Source of the DNA: Cycloclasticus sp.
GTDB lineage: Bacteria > Pseudomonadota > Gammaproteobacteria > Methylococcales > Cycloclasticaceae
Reading direction: 5' to 3'
Assembly: GCA_012959695.1 (NCBI GenBank)
Contig: DUCS01000031.1
Span: 1 to 64,000, forward strand
Length of the DNA stretch: 64,000 nucleotides
In this document: positions 40,576-53,172 of the stretch, piece by piece
Numbering within the stretch: the stretch's first letter is position 1
Layout of the letters: every line of letters starts with the position of its first letter
The notes under the pieces: generated by a model
Seen by the model: only the letters and a program-made list of their open reading frames with translations
Databases searched by the model: none
Told to the model about the DNA's origin: nothing
Position numbers and translations under genes: made by a program

Positions 40576-40708
40576 TGTAAAAGTTAAAAATGTGCGTTTG
40601 TACTCAATTGTTTAGGGGGAATTCTAACTAATTTAGGTTAAACTTTGAATAGCGAATATTTTAGGCTAGACTTACAGTGTTCTTAATTAGCCAACAAAAA
40701 GGAAGATT

Positions 40709-41740
40709 ATGGCTATGAAAAAACTATCAGTGTTGCTACTCGGGGTGTTACTTTGCTGGAATGTATTGGCAGATAACATTGAGTTGAATCCATCACATCC
40801 GGATCGATACGTTGTCGTTAAAGGCGATACGCTTTGGGATATATCTGCACGGTTTCTGAAAACACCGTGGCGCTGGCCTGATATTTGGCAAGCCAATGAT
40901 CAGATTGCTAACCCTCATTTAATATACCCTGGCGATATTATTGAGCTGTCTTTTATTGATGGGCAGCCAAGGCTGACTCTAAAAAGAGGTGACGGTAAGT
41001 TATCTCCTTCGATTAGGCGTACCAGTTTAGATGGCGCAATCCCCGCTATTCCTTTGGACGCCATTGCTGCATTTTTAAATAAGCCCAGAATAATGACGCA
41101 AGAAGAGTATGACTCAGCGCCGTATATCGTCGCGTTTGATGATGAGCACATACTTGGTAGTCCAGGGTATAAAGCATACGTCCGCTCATTTATCGACAGC
41201 ATCGAAGACGGTTATGTTGTTGTTCGTCAAGGCGAAGAATATTTAGACGGTGAAACGGGTGAGTCGCTTGGCTTTGAGTCGGTGTATATCGCTGAGTCAG
41301 CGGTGACTTTAAAAGGCGATCCTGCGACGGTTATGTTGTCGAAATCTACGCGTGAAGTGCGTAAGGGCGACCGCTTATTGCCGGCGTTAGAAGGGCCGAT
41401 CATACAAAACTATTTCCCACATGCGCCCGAAACGGATATTAAAGGACGCATTGTCGGTGTGGTTGATGGGGTGTCTCAGGTAGCGCAATTTGACGTCGTG
41501 GTGATTGACCGTGGCGAACAAGACGGTGTTGAAGTAGGCCATGTGTTACAGGTTGATCGCGCAGGCGAAACAGTAAGAGACGTTATCGCTGGTGGTGGGG
41601 CTGAGGTGAAACTGCCGGATGAAGAAGCGGGTGTGCTAATGATTTTCCGAGTATTTGACCGGGTTAGTTATGGGCTTATTATGCAAAGTCAGCGAGTTAT
41701 GCACCGTCTTGATGTAGTTCGCACACCGTACGTTGTTTAA
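40709..41740 (+). CDS. LysM peptidoglycan-binding domain-containing protein
   Basis: Signal peptide then YVVVKGDTLWDISARFLKTPWRWPDIWQANDQIANPHLIYPGDII LysM motif; immediately upstream of dprA. Confidence 0.93.
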   Translation: MAMKKLSVLLLGVLLCWNVLADNIELNPSHPDRYVVVKGDTLWDISARFLKTPWRWPDIWQANDQIANPHLIYPGDIIELSFIDGQPRLTLKRGDGKLSPSIRRTSLDGAIPAIPLDAIAAFLNKPRIMTQEEYDSAPYIVAFDDEHILGSPGYKAYVRSFIDSIEDGYVVVRQGEEYLDGETGESLGFESVYIAESAVTLKGDPATVMLSKSTREVRKGDRLLPALEGPIIQNYFPHAPETDIKGRIVGVVDGVSQVAQFDVVVIDRGEQDGVEVGHVLQVDRAGETVRDVIAGGGAEVKLPDEEAGVLMIFRVFDRVSYGLIMQSQRVMHRLDVVRTPYVV

Positions 41741-42896
41741 TATCAAAAGGCCTGACGATGCGTGTTCATCGTCAGGCTTTGATGTTTCTGAGGTAAGCGC
41801 ATGGCTAGCTTTATGGCGGGTTAAGGGTGTTGGTGCTAAGACGTATGTAGCATTACTCGACGTATTTGGTTCGCCATCAGCTGTTTTTTCGGCGCCGATT
41901 GTCGAGTTAAAAAAAGCAGGGCTATCGGCAAACGTTGCTGAGTTAATAAAGCGGTTTGACCATGACGAAATTGAGCCAGATCTCAAGTGGTTAGAGAATG
42001 AGGGTTGCCATTTGATGTGCTGGCACGATGCTGATTACCCTGTCTTATTAAAGGAAATACCTGATCCGCCCCCGGTACTTTTCATTCGTGGTGACAGGTC
42101 GCTTTTGGGCTCCTTGCAAATAGCCATGGTGGGCACAAGAAACCCATCACCGATGGCGTTAAAGACAACGCAAGCATTTGCAAAAAGTTTTGCCAAATTT
42201 GGCTTAACGGTAACCAGTGGTTTGGCCTTGGGTGTTGACCAGGCCGCTCATAAGGGCGCCTTAGCAGCGACAGGAGCGACCATCGCGGTTGCTGCAACAG
42301 GACTGGACAGAGTGTACCCCGCGCAGCATAAATCGCTGGCAGAGGAAATAATAAAGACGGGTGCCTTGGTGTCCGAATTTCCGATTGGAACGCAGGCGAA
42401 GCCGGGTTATTTTCCACGACGCAACCGAATTATTAGCGGCCTGAGTCTCGGTGTGTTGGTGGTTGAGGCAGCGATAAAAAGTGGCACGCTCGTGACGGCA
42501 AGGCATGCCATGGAACAGGGACGGGAAGTGTTTGCAATTCCAGGTTCAATTCATAATCCGTTATCGAAAGGCTGCCATCATTTAATCCGCCAAGGCGCAA
42601 AGTTAATTGAAACCGCCGATGACGTATTAGAAGACTTAGGAAATTTGTCGCTCGTTGCTATAGGCGCAGCAGTTGGAGAGGAAGCAGACGAGGCGTTAAA
42701 CAGCTTGTCATTAGAAGGCGATTATGCTGTTTTACTTGAAAAAATTGCCTTTGACCCCACGTCAGTGGATGACTTAATTGCACAGACCGATTTTACAGCA
42801 GAAGAAATATCGTCTATGTTATTAGTACTTGAGCTCGAAGGTTTAGTATCATCTGCGCCTGGCGGCCTTTTCTATCGGTGTTCAACCGTTAAGTAG
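41733..42896 (+). CDS. dprA: DNA-processing protein DprA
   Basis: VGTRNPSPMALKTTQAFAKSFAKFGLTVTSGLALGVDQAAHKGAL; start codon uncertain. Confidence 0.96.
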   Translation: MFNIKRPDDACSSSGFDVSEVSAWLALWRVKGVGAKTYVALLDVFGSPSAVFSAPIVELKKAGLSANVAELIKRFDHDEIEPDLKWLENEGCHLMCWHDADYPVLLKEIPDPPPVLFIRGDRSLLGSLQIAMVGTRNPSPMALKTTQAFAKSFAKFGLTVTSGLALGVDQAAHKGALAATGATIAVAATGLDRVYPAQHKSLAEEIIKTGALVSEFPIGTQAKPGYFPRRNRIISGLSLGVLVVEAAIKSGTLVTARHAMEQGREVFAIPGSIHNPLSKGCHHLIRQGAKLIETADDVLEDLGNLSLVAIGAAVGEEADEALNSLSLEGDYAVLLEKIAFDPTSVDDLIAQTDFTAEEISSMLLVLELEGLVSSAPGGLFYRCSTVK

Positions 42897-42913
42897 AGAT
42901 AAATTTGGAAGAT

Positions 42914-43390
42914 ATGAAAGAAACTATTTTTGAAGTACTTGTATATTTGTTCGAGCATTATATTGATGTGGGTGATGAAAAAGTCATCGAACAAGGCGCG
43001 TTAAAAACAGAGCTATTGGAAGCTGGGTTTACTGATAATTACGTGGACAGAGCTTTCGATTGGATGGATGAGTTAACGGCCTTACCGACAACAGAAGTTG
43101 AAAACTATGTAGGCCTAACAGCTATTCGCATTCACTCACCTGAAGAGCGCTTACGTTTTGACGTCGACGCGCAAGGATTTTTATTGTTCCTAGAACAAGC
43201 GGGTATTATTGATTCAACGCGTCGCGAGCTGATTATAGATCGTGCAATGGCGCTAGGAGATGCAATTTTAACCGTTGATCATATTAAGTGGGTAGCCTTA
43301 ATGGTGCTCTTTAGCCAGTCCGGAATGGAAGGGCATTATTCACAAATGGAAGAGCTGGTTTACGGCGACATTCCATTCGAACTGCATTAG
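42914..43390 (+). CDS. smg: Smg family protein (DUF494)
   Basis: MKETIFEVLVYLFEHYID...; between dprA and topA as in other Gammaproteobacteria. Confidence 0.93.
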   Translation: MKETIFEVLVYLFEHYIDVGDEKVIEQGALKTELLEAGFTDNYVDRAFDWMDELTALPTTEVENYVGLTAIRIHSPEERLRFDVDAQGFLLFLEQAGIIDSTRRELIIDRAMALGDAILTVDHIKWVALMVLFSQSGMEGHYSQMEELVYGDIPFELH

Positions 43391-43399
43391 GCGGAACAT

Positions 43400-45694
43400 A
43401 TGTCAGCTCTTGTAATTGTAGAATCACCGGCTAAAGCCAAAACCATTGAAAAATACTTAGGCAAAGGCTTTACTGTTTTGGCCTCGTACGGCCACGTTCG
43501 AGATTTAGTGCCAAAAGAGGGCGCTGTTGATACAGACAATGATTTCGCGATGAAATATTCGCTGGTTGAACGTAATCAACGTCACGTTCTGGCTATTACT
43601 AAGGCGATGAAAAAAGCCGACGAACTCTATCTCGCAACTGACCCTGATAGAGAGGGTGAGGCGATTTCTTGGCACGTGTCTGAATTACTGAAAGAAAAAA
43701 AATTACTGAAAAACAAGCCCGTGTACCGTGTTGTTTTTCATGAAATCACGAAAAAGTCTATTCAAAAAGCCATTAAAGAACCACGTGAATTGTCGATGGA
43801 TATGGTGGATGCGCAACAAGCTCGGCGTGCACTGGATTACTTGGTGGGCTTTAATTTATCACCCTTGTTGTGGAAAAAAATTCGCCGTGGTTTATCAGCC
43901 GGTCGTGTGCAAAGTCCCGCCCTGCGGCTAATTGTTGAGAGAGAGCTGGAAATTGAAGCGTTTAAAAACCGTGAATACTGGAGTATTGAAGCGGCGGTCA
44001 CCACGGCGGAAAAATCATTTAAAGCAAAGTTAACGCATTCTGATGATACGAAGCTCACCCAATTTAGTGTTGAAGATGCCACGTTCGCGAATAAAATAAA
44101 AGACGACATTACAGCCGTTGCAGCCGGTAAATTACTGGTTAAAAAGTTACAGAAAAAACAGCGCAAGCGTAACCCCGCTGCGCCATTTACAACCTCAACG
44201 CTACAGCAAGAAGCCGCAAGAAAACTGGGCTTTACAACCAAGAAAACCATGCAAATCGCTCAGCAACTGTATGAAGGTGTCACCATTGGCGCTGAAACAG
44301 TTGGTTTAATTACCTATATGAGAACCGATTCTGTGAACTTAGCTGATGAGGCGGTTGAAGAAATGCGGGGCTTGATCGCGTCGCGTTATGGCAAAGAAAA
44401 TGTGCCGAAAACAGTGCCGGTTTACAAAACCAAATCTAAGAATGCTCAAGAAGCGCATGAGGCGATTCGCCCGAGTTCAGCCTCACGGGTGCCTGAAGAG
44501 ATTCGTGGTTCCTTATCAAATGACCAATATAAATTATATTTGTTGATATGGAGACGCGCAGTTGCCAGTCAAATGGTGCATGCCTTAATTGATGGTGTGA
44601 GTGCCGATTTAACCTGCGGCAAAGGGCATGTGTTTCGTGCGACAGGATCAACCGTCAACAAGCCGGGCTTTATGTCCGTTTACCTCGAAGGCAAAGACGA
44701 CAGTAAAGAAGATGATGACAATAAAGAAAATTTATTGCCACCGATGAAAGAAGGTGAATTGATAGATTTGCTTGAAGTGATTCCCAATCAACACTTTACC
44801 GAACCACCACCACGTTATGGTGAGGCCAGTTTAGTTAAATCATTGGAAGAGCACGGTATTGGCCGCCCTTCAACCTATGCGTCTATTATTTCGACCTTGC
44901 AAAATAGAGATTATGTTGAGTTGGAAACGAAGCGTTTCTACCCAACAGATGTGGGCCGTATTGTTAATAAATTCTTAACCCAGCATTTTACTAACTACGT
45001 GGATTACGATTTTACCGCCAAGTTAGAAGATGACCTTGATGCGGTTTCACGTGGTGAAAAGAAATGGTTGCCATTAATGAAAACATTTTGGCAGCCGTTC
45101 AAAGCACTCATTGACGATAAAGAAGTCAGCGTTCAGCGCAGTGATGTAACGCAAGAAGCGATGGACGAAAAATGCCCAGAGTGTGGCAAACAATTGTCAA
45201 TACGTTTAGGTCGAAATGGTCGCTTTATTGGTTGTACGGATTACCCAGAGTGCAGTTATACGCGTAACTTGAATGACGATGCAGCATCAGCAGAACCTGA
45301 AGTAGTTGAAGGGCGTCAATGCCCGAAATGCGAATCAAATTTAATTATTCGTACGGGGCGCTACGGTAAATTTATCGGTTGCAGTTCATACCCAGATTGC
45401 AAACACATGGAGCCGTTAGAAAAGCCGAAAGACACCAATGTTGTGTGCCCAGACTGTAAAAAAGGTACCATACTTGAACGAAAATCTCGTAAAGGGAAGA
45501 TATTTTATTCCTGTTCGAATTACCCAAAATGCAAATATGCACTGTGGAATCCACCGATTAATGAGTCATGCCCAAGCTGTAGTTGGCCGATCTTGACTGT
45601 AAAAACAACCAAACGCCGTGGCAGCGAGAAAGTCTGTCCGCAACAAGAGTGCTCGTACGTCACGCCTTGTGAAGAGATGGCTAAACCTGATTAA
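43400..45694 (+). CDS. topA: DNA topoisomerase I
   Basis: LVIVESPAKAKTIEKYLGKGFTVLASYGHVRDL, YMRTDSVNLA active-site region, C-terminal Cys4 zinc fingers. Confidence 0.97.
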   Translation: MSALVIVESPAKAKTIEKYLGKGFTVLASYGHVRDLVPKEGAVDTDNDFAMKYSLVERNQRHVLAITKAMKKADELYLATDPDREGEAISWHVSELLKEKKLLKNKPVYRVVFHEITKKSIQKAIKEPRELSMDMVDAQQARRALDYLVGFNLSPLLWKKIRRGLSAGRVQSPALRLIVERELEIEAFKNREYWSIEAAVTTAEKSFKAKLTHSDDTKLTQFSVEDATFANKIKDDITAVAAGKLLVKKLQKKQRKRNPAAPFTTSTLQQEAARKLGFTTKKTMQIAQQLYEGVTIGAETVGLITYMRTDSVNLADEAVEEMRGLIASRYGKENVPKTVPVYKTKSKNAQEAHEAIRPSSASRVPEEIRGSLSNDQYKLYLLIWRRAVASQMVHALIDGVSADLTCGKGHVFRATGSTVNKPGFMSVYLEGKDDSKEDDDNKENLLPPMKEGELIDLLEVIPNQHFTEPPPRYGEASLVKSLEEHGIGRPSTYASIISTLQNRDYVELETKRFYPTDVGRIVNKFLTQHFTNYVDYDFTAKLEDDLDAVSRGEKKWLPLMKTFWQPFKALIDDKEVSVQRSDVTQEAMDEKCPECGKQLSIRLGRNGRFIGCTDYPECSYTRNLNDDAASAEPEVVEGRQCPKCESNLIIRTGRYGKFIGCSSYPDCKHMEPLEKPKDTNVVCPDCKKGTILERKSRKGKIFYSCSNYPKCKYALWNPPINESCPSCSWPILTVKTTKRRGSEKVCPQQECSYVTPCEEMAKPD

Positions 45695-45854
45695 TGAGAC
45701 CTCAGCTTAACTACTGCGCTTGACAATACATCGTTAAAGGTCAGCATAAAAATGCTTATTTACGCCAGTAAATTGCGCGTTTTCGCTAATTTTTGCCTTG
45801 TCTTGCCAGCGCTCGCTACGTTATCCTGACGCCTCTAAACAAACAAAAAATATT

Positions 45855-46370
45855 ATGCAAAATAAAACACCGTTCGTTGCCGTTTTAATGGGCTCAGATT
45901 CAGACTTTCCTGTTATGCAATTTACTCTAGATGTGCTTAAAAAACTGGATATTCCTTACGAAGTAAGAATAACGTCAGCCCATAGAACCCCGGCAGAAAC
46001 ACATGAATACGTCACGACGGCTGATCAGCGCGGCTGTGGTGTTTTTATTGCGGCAGCCGGTTTGGCGGCGCACTTAGCGGGTGCAGTGGCGGCGAACACC
46101 GTGAAGCCAGTGATTGGTGTGCCATTAGACGCAGGTTCTTTACAAGGTAAAGATGCGTTGTTATCAACCGTTCAAATGCCAGGGGGCATTCCGGTGGCGA
46201 GTGTGGCCATTGGCAAACCAGGCGCAAAAAACGCAGCCTATTTAGCAGCGCAAATTTTCGCGTTATCTGACGATAGTCTTGCGCAACGTGTATTAGCAGA
46301 AAGAAAAGCGGCGGGTGCAGCGGTGATTAAAAAGAACCAAGAGCTACAAGAAAAGCTCAAGCAAGCTTAA
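45855..46370 (+). CDS. purE: 5-(carboxyamino)imidazole ribonucleotide mutase
   Basis: VLMGSDSDFPVMQFTLDVLKKLDIPYEVRITSAHRTPAET; start taken at MQNKTPFVAV. Confidence 0.96.
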   Translation: MQNKTPFVAVLMGSDSDFPVMQFTLDVLKKLDIPYEVRITSAHRTPAETHEYVTTADQRGCGVFIAAAGLAAHLAGAVAANTVKPVIGVPLDAGSLQGKDALLSTVQMPGGIPVASVAIGKPGAKNAAYLAAQIFALSDDSLAQRVLAERKAAGAAVIKKNQELQEKLKQA

Positions 46371-46388
46371 CAAGCGAGTTTATTTTCA

Positions 46389-46943
46389 GTGCCATCAGCT
46401 TGGCAAAAAAGACGATTTGTAGAATCCTTATATGGGGGTAAAGTCGTCGCTTATCCTACTGAATCTGTGTTCGGTTTGGGCTGTGACCCACTAAACCCCA
46501 TGGCTGTTCTCGATTTATTAAAATTAAAAAAACGTGGGCAACATAAAGGCCTCATTCTAATTGCCTCTCGCTTTTCGCAACTATCACCTTTTCTAAAATC
46601 ATTGCCCGAATCGATTAAGTCGAGAATACATAATGGACGTCAGGAACCGACGACTTGGTTATTACCTGCTAAAGAATCTGTGCCAACATGGCTGACAGGT
46701 GAGCATGAAACGCTTGCTGTGCGTCTTACCCAGCATCCGTTAGCGAAAGAATTGTGTGAACTTGCAAGAACGGCACTTGTGTCAACCAGTGCAAACGTAG
46801 CGGGTTGCGAGCCGTTAAAAACAGCTCATCAAGCGCGATTAAAATTTCAGGCTTTGGGTGTTCATGTCATTGGCGGTCGGGTTGGCTTAGCAAAAAAACC
46901 GAGTCGAATTATTGACCCGTTTTCGAATAAACAATTACGCTAG
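46389..46943 (+). CDS. tsaC: Sua5/YciO/YrdC family threonylcarbamoyl-AMP synthase
   Basis: GGKVVAYPTESVFGLGCDPLN, KKRGQHKGLILIA, LVSTSANVAGCEPLKT. Confidence 0.93.
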   Translation: MPSAWQKRRFVESLYGGKVVAYPTESVFGLGCDPLNPMAVLDLLKLKKRGQHKGLILIASRFSQLSPFLKSLPESIKSRIHNGRQEPTTWLLPAKESVPTWLTGEHETLAVRLTQHPLAKELCELARTALVSTSANVAGCEPLKTAHQARLKFQALGVHVIGGRVGLAKKPSRIIDPFSNKQLR

Positions 46944-46950
46944 ACTATAG

Positions 46951-48545
<1,595 letters not shown>

Positions 48546-48641
48546 AATGTATTCCTTTTTATTGCTGTTGTTTTCTATTGTTTATATAGACCGTATTAAA
48601 GCTTATTCTATTGCGGCCTTTATGGCCTCGATGACGGTATT

Positions 48642-49056
48642 TTATATTTCCTTAAGCACCGGTAATGCTTGACTGCCTTGCCCAACAAAGCTTGGCCTAA
48701 CAAATAATATATGCGCCTTACCTGAACGCTCGATGACTGTTAAATGTAACGGACATAGAGCCAGCATTGAAGGGTCTGCATTACTTACTTTATTCGGGTA
48801 CCAGCCATTACAAAAAACCATGCTGCGGATACCACCTAAGTTGTTTTTGTTGTAGTTTACGCCCTATTTTTCTTTAAAACGAGACAGATTTTTACCAATG
48901 TTGGCTTCAAAAATCACGTTGTTCCAATTCCTGATAAACTGAATCGAAGGTTTCATTCATGTTCGCATCGGTGGTAATTTCATAAACGCTATTGTTGTCA
49001 GCAATGGTTAATGTTGACAGAAAGCTAAGAATTAATATGCTTAAAAAATGTTTCAT
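48642..49056 (-). pseudogene. DUF302 domain-containing protein, frameshifted pseudogene
   Basis: Intact signal peptide and start MKHFLSILILSFLSTLTIADNN...YQELEQRDF*; removing one T from the TTTTT run restores DFEANIGKNLSRFKEK, then TAG, then GVNYNKNNLGGIRSMVFCNGWYPNKVSNADPSMLALCPLHLTVIERSGKAHILFVRPSFVGQGSQALPVLKEI*. Confidence 0.85.
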
Positions 49057-49176
49057 AGGCTGTTTCTTGTTTGCTTGTATGTAATAGGCTCTAATAGAAA
49101 GAGTATAGTCGTTCAAATCAATATTTCTAGGGCCGCTTTACGGCTTGAATGTTAAAACTCAAGTAAACAATTATAG

Positions 49177-50208
<1,032 letters not shown>

Positions 50209-50210
50209 CA

Positions 50211-51023
50211 ATGGATCAATACGCGGTTTTAGGGTTTCCAATTGGGCACAGTAAGTCCCCCGTTATTCACCAGCAGTTTGCTCAGCAAACAAATCAGTCG
50301 TTAGCGTATAAAGCGATAGAGGTTAAGCCTGAAGCATTTGATAAAACTATCGCCGACTTTTTTAAAGCAAGCGGAAAAGGTGTTAATTGCACCGTGCCGC
50401 TGAAAGAGTTAGCCTTTGAGAAAGTAGACAGCCTAACTGAGCGAGCAAAATTCAGCGGGGCCGTTAATACCATTAAATTACTTGATGACGGTAGTTTGCT
50501 GGGTGATAACACGGATGGCGTGGGCCTATTAAGTGATTTATGCGAGCATTTAGATTTATCGTTAGATGGAAAACGGATATTGGTGCTGGGTGCTGGCGGC
50601 GCGGCGCGGGGTATCTTAGGGCCGTTGTTAGAAGTCAAGCCATCTTGTCTATGTTTGGCGAATAGAACCGTGTCGAAGGCGCAAACGATGCAACAGCTGT
50701 TTGCACCGATTGGCGATATTCAGTCATCCAGTTATGAGGCATTGGCTGGCCAGCAGTTCGATTTAATCATTAACGCGACGTCTGCTAGTTTAACGGGAGA
50801 CTTGCCACCACTGGCTAAGGGTTTGTTAGCTATCAACGGCGTTTGTTATGACTTGGCGTACAGCCAACAACCTACAGCATTCGTACGCTGGGGTGAAGAG
50901 CAAGGGGCGAGCCTGTCAATAGATGGGCTGGGCATGTTAGTGGAGCAAGCGGCCCACGCATTTAATGTATGGCGAGACGTGATGCCTGATACCTTAGCAA
51001 TTAGGGCAAGCTTACGAAGTTAA
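50211..51023 (+). CDS. aroE: Shikimate dehydrogenase
   Basis: MDQYAVLGFPIGHSKSPVIHQQFA, GCGNCTVPLKE-like GKGVNCTVPLKELAF, VLGAGGAARGILGPL. Confidence 0.96.
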   Translation: MDQYAVLGFPIGHSKSPVIHQQFAQQTNQSLAYKAIEVKPEAFDKTIADFFKASGKGVNCTVPLKELAFEKVDSLTERAKFSGAVNTIKLLDDGSLLGDNTDGVGLLSDLCEHLDLSLDGKRILVLGAGGAARGILGPLLEVKPSCLCLANRTVSKAQTMQQLFAPIGDIQSSSYEALAGQQFDLIINATSASLTGDLPPLAKGLLAINGVCYDLAYSQQPTAFVRWGEEQGASLSIDGLGMLVEQAAHAFNVWRDVMPDTLAIRASLRS

Positions 51024-51556
51024 GAAAGCTCACCTAAATATTTATTCTTTAAACGGACGTAGTTTTGAGGGGAATATTCAAGGAATTTCGCTTCGTTGTC
51101 GTTAATGGGACGGGCTTTTTTAACCGGCGACCCCACATATAAATAACCACTTTCTAAAACCTTACCCGGCGGCACTAGGCTACCGGCACCAATCATCACG
51201 CCGTCGTTAACAACAGCGCCATCCATCACAATAGCACCCATACCAATTAAACAGTGGTTCCCAATGGTGCAACCATGTAGCGTGACATTGTGCCCCACGG
51301 TTACATCGCAACCAATGGTTAGTGGATAACCGCCAGGGTTGAAATCGCTGGCGTGAGTAACGTGTAAGACGCTGCCGTCTTGAATGTTGGAGCGAGCTCC
51401 GATGGTAATGCTATGGATATCGCCTCGTATAACCGCTAAAGGCCAAACGGATACGTCTTCGGCAAGGGTGACGTCACCAATGACAACGGCTGTTTCATGA
51501 ATGAAAACACGGTCTTGAATAGACGGTGCAATAGAGTCGAAAGGTTTAACGGGCAT
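51020..51556 (-). CDS. Gamma carbonic anhydrase family protein
   Basis: Left-handed beta-helix hexapeptide repeats (DVSVWPLAVIRGDIHSITIGARSNIQDGSVLHVTH, GHNVTLHGCTIGNHCLIGMGAIVMDGA). Confidence 0.95.
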   Translation of the reverse strand: MPVKPFDSIAPSIQDRVFIHETAVVIGDVTLAEDVSVWPLAVIRGDIHSITIGARSNIQDGSVLHVTHASDFNPGGYPLTIGCDVTVGHNVTLHGCTIGNHCLIGMGAIVMDGAVVNDGVMIGAGSLVPPGKVLESGYLYVGSPVKKARPINDNEAKFLEYSPQNYVRLKNKYLGELS

Positions 51557-51609
51557 AAGGTGTATCCTGTCCTATAATTTGGCAAGCATTTTGTTTAAAG
51601 GAGAAAAAC

Positions 51610-52182
51610 ATGAGTGTATCAGGATTCATTAGCTTGGCGATTATTGTTGTGGTGGCGGGCTATGCCGTAGCGCTATATAACAGCTTGGTCAGTTTGAAGC
51701 ACAGCGTATCAAAAGCGTGGTCAAACATTGATGTGTTGCTTAAACAGCGGCACGACGAGCTGCCAAAGTTAGTCGAAACGTGTAAGCAGTACATGAAACA
51801 TGAGAGAGAGGCGCTCGAAAATGTCATGTTGGCGCGTTCAGGCGTTTCAAGTGCCTTAGGCAAATCAGATGTAGCGGCGTTGGGGCAGGCAGAAACCAAA
51901 ATGCGTCAAGGGCTGATGAATCTCTTTGCCGTTGCAGAAGCGTACCCTGATCTTAAAGCGAATGATTCATTTAAAGAATTACAAAAGCGCATTAGCCAAT
52001 TGGAAAATAACATAGCGGATAGGCGTGAATTTTATAACGAAAGCGTGAATTTGAATAATGTACGCATTGAACAGTTCCCGGATATTTTAATTGCAAAGTT
52101 CTTTAGCTTTAACCCGTTCGATCTGTTGGAATTTGAAGAATCAGAAATTGCCGACGTGAGTGTAAAAAAATTATTTGAATGA
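51610..52182 (+). CDS. LemA family protein
   Basis: YNSLVSLKHSVSKAWSNIDVLLKQRHDELPKLVETCKQYM...AYPDLKANDSFKELQKRISQLENNIADRREFYNESVN. Confidence 0.95.
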   Translation: MSVSGFISLAIIVVVAGYAVALYNSLVSLKHSVSKAWSNIDVLLKQRHDELPKLVETCKQYMKHEREALENVMLARSGVSSALGKSDVAALGQAETKMRQGLMNLFAVAEAYPDLKANDSFKELQKRISQLENNIADRREFYNESVNLNNVRIEQFPDILIAKFFSFNPFDLLEFEESEIADVSVKKLFE

Positions 52183-53120
52183 TGAATGATTTGGCATATG
52201 CCATTCAACAATTACCAAACGATAAGTTTTGGTTGTATTTTGTCGGTGCGTGCATTGCATCAGCGGCTAGTCTGTACTTTTATTTTCGTTTTTTATGGCG
52301 TTATCGAATCATGCAGGACACCCCTACCGCACTGATACGTTCAGCCTCGCAGGGCTATAACGAATTTGAGGGTGTCGCAAAATTGTTGCCTGGCGAGCCT
52401 ATTATTGCGCTGCTGACGAAACTGAGTTGCGTTTGGTATCGGTACAAGGTTGAAGAAAAGCAGTCGCATTACGTTCGTGGGCGCAGTCGTACCAGTTGGC
52501 ACCTATATGAATCCGGTGTCAGTGATGGCGTGTTTGCATTACACGGGCAAACGGGTAAAGCGATTGTCGACCCGGGTGACGCAGAAGTTGTCTACTCTGT
52601 GTCGGATACTTGGTACGGCAGTACGCCGTATCCAAGCGCGGGTCCCAAGGGTTTTAGCTCAAGAGCCTTTGCCATTGGTCGGCGCTATCGATACAGCGAA
52701 AAGCGCATTCATGAGGGTGACAGTTTGTATGTATTGGGTGATTTTAAATCGTTCAGAGAAATGGAATTGCCCTCTGAGAACGAGTCACTAGCGGCGATTT
52801 TAACTAACTGGAAAACCAACCCCAAAGCGTTTTTGAATCGGTTTGATGAAAACAAAGATGACCGTATTGATTCCGAGGAGTGGGAAAAGGCCGTGCTGAT
52901 TGCAAAAGAGCAGATAACGCCGTCGTTAGACAAAAAAGACGATGCGCATATTGACAATATGATTCAAAAGCCAACGAGTAGCCGCAAACCATTCTTAATT
53001 TCGACTCAGGATGAAGCTGTGCTGACGAGTCGTTTCCAATATAAATCGTGGGGCTCAATGTTTTTATTTTTTGTGTCGGGTGCGGTAGCCGTATGGATGT
53101 TCAACATACGGTTTGAGTAG
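52179..53120 (+). CDS. GIDE-domain membrane protein with EF-hand-like loop
   Basis: TM segment, AKLLPGEPIIALLTKLSCVWYRYKVEEKQ GIDE-like region, EF-hand-like DENKDDRIDSEEW, C-terminal TM; overlaps lemA. Confidence 0.8.
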   Translation: MMNDLAYAIQQLPNDKFWLYFVGACIASAASLYFYFRFLWRYRIMQDTPTALIRSASQGYNEFEGVAKLLPGEPIIALLTKLSCVWYRYKVEEKQSHYVRGRSRTSWHLYESGVSDGVFALHGQTGKAIVDPGDAEVVYSVSDTWYGSTPYPSAGPKGFSSRAFAIGRRYRYSEKRIHEGDSLYVLGDFKSFREMELPSENESLAAILTNWKTNPKAFLNRFDENKDDRIDSEEWEKAVLIAKEQITPSLDKKDDAHIDNMIQKPTSSRKPFLISTQDEAVLTSRFQYKSWGSMFLFFVSGAVAVWMFNIRFE

Positions 53121-53172
53121 TGGCTCAATTACTATAATCGTGCGAACATAGTCTTTTTCAAAGTAGAATATT

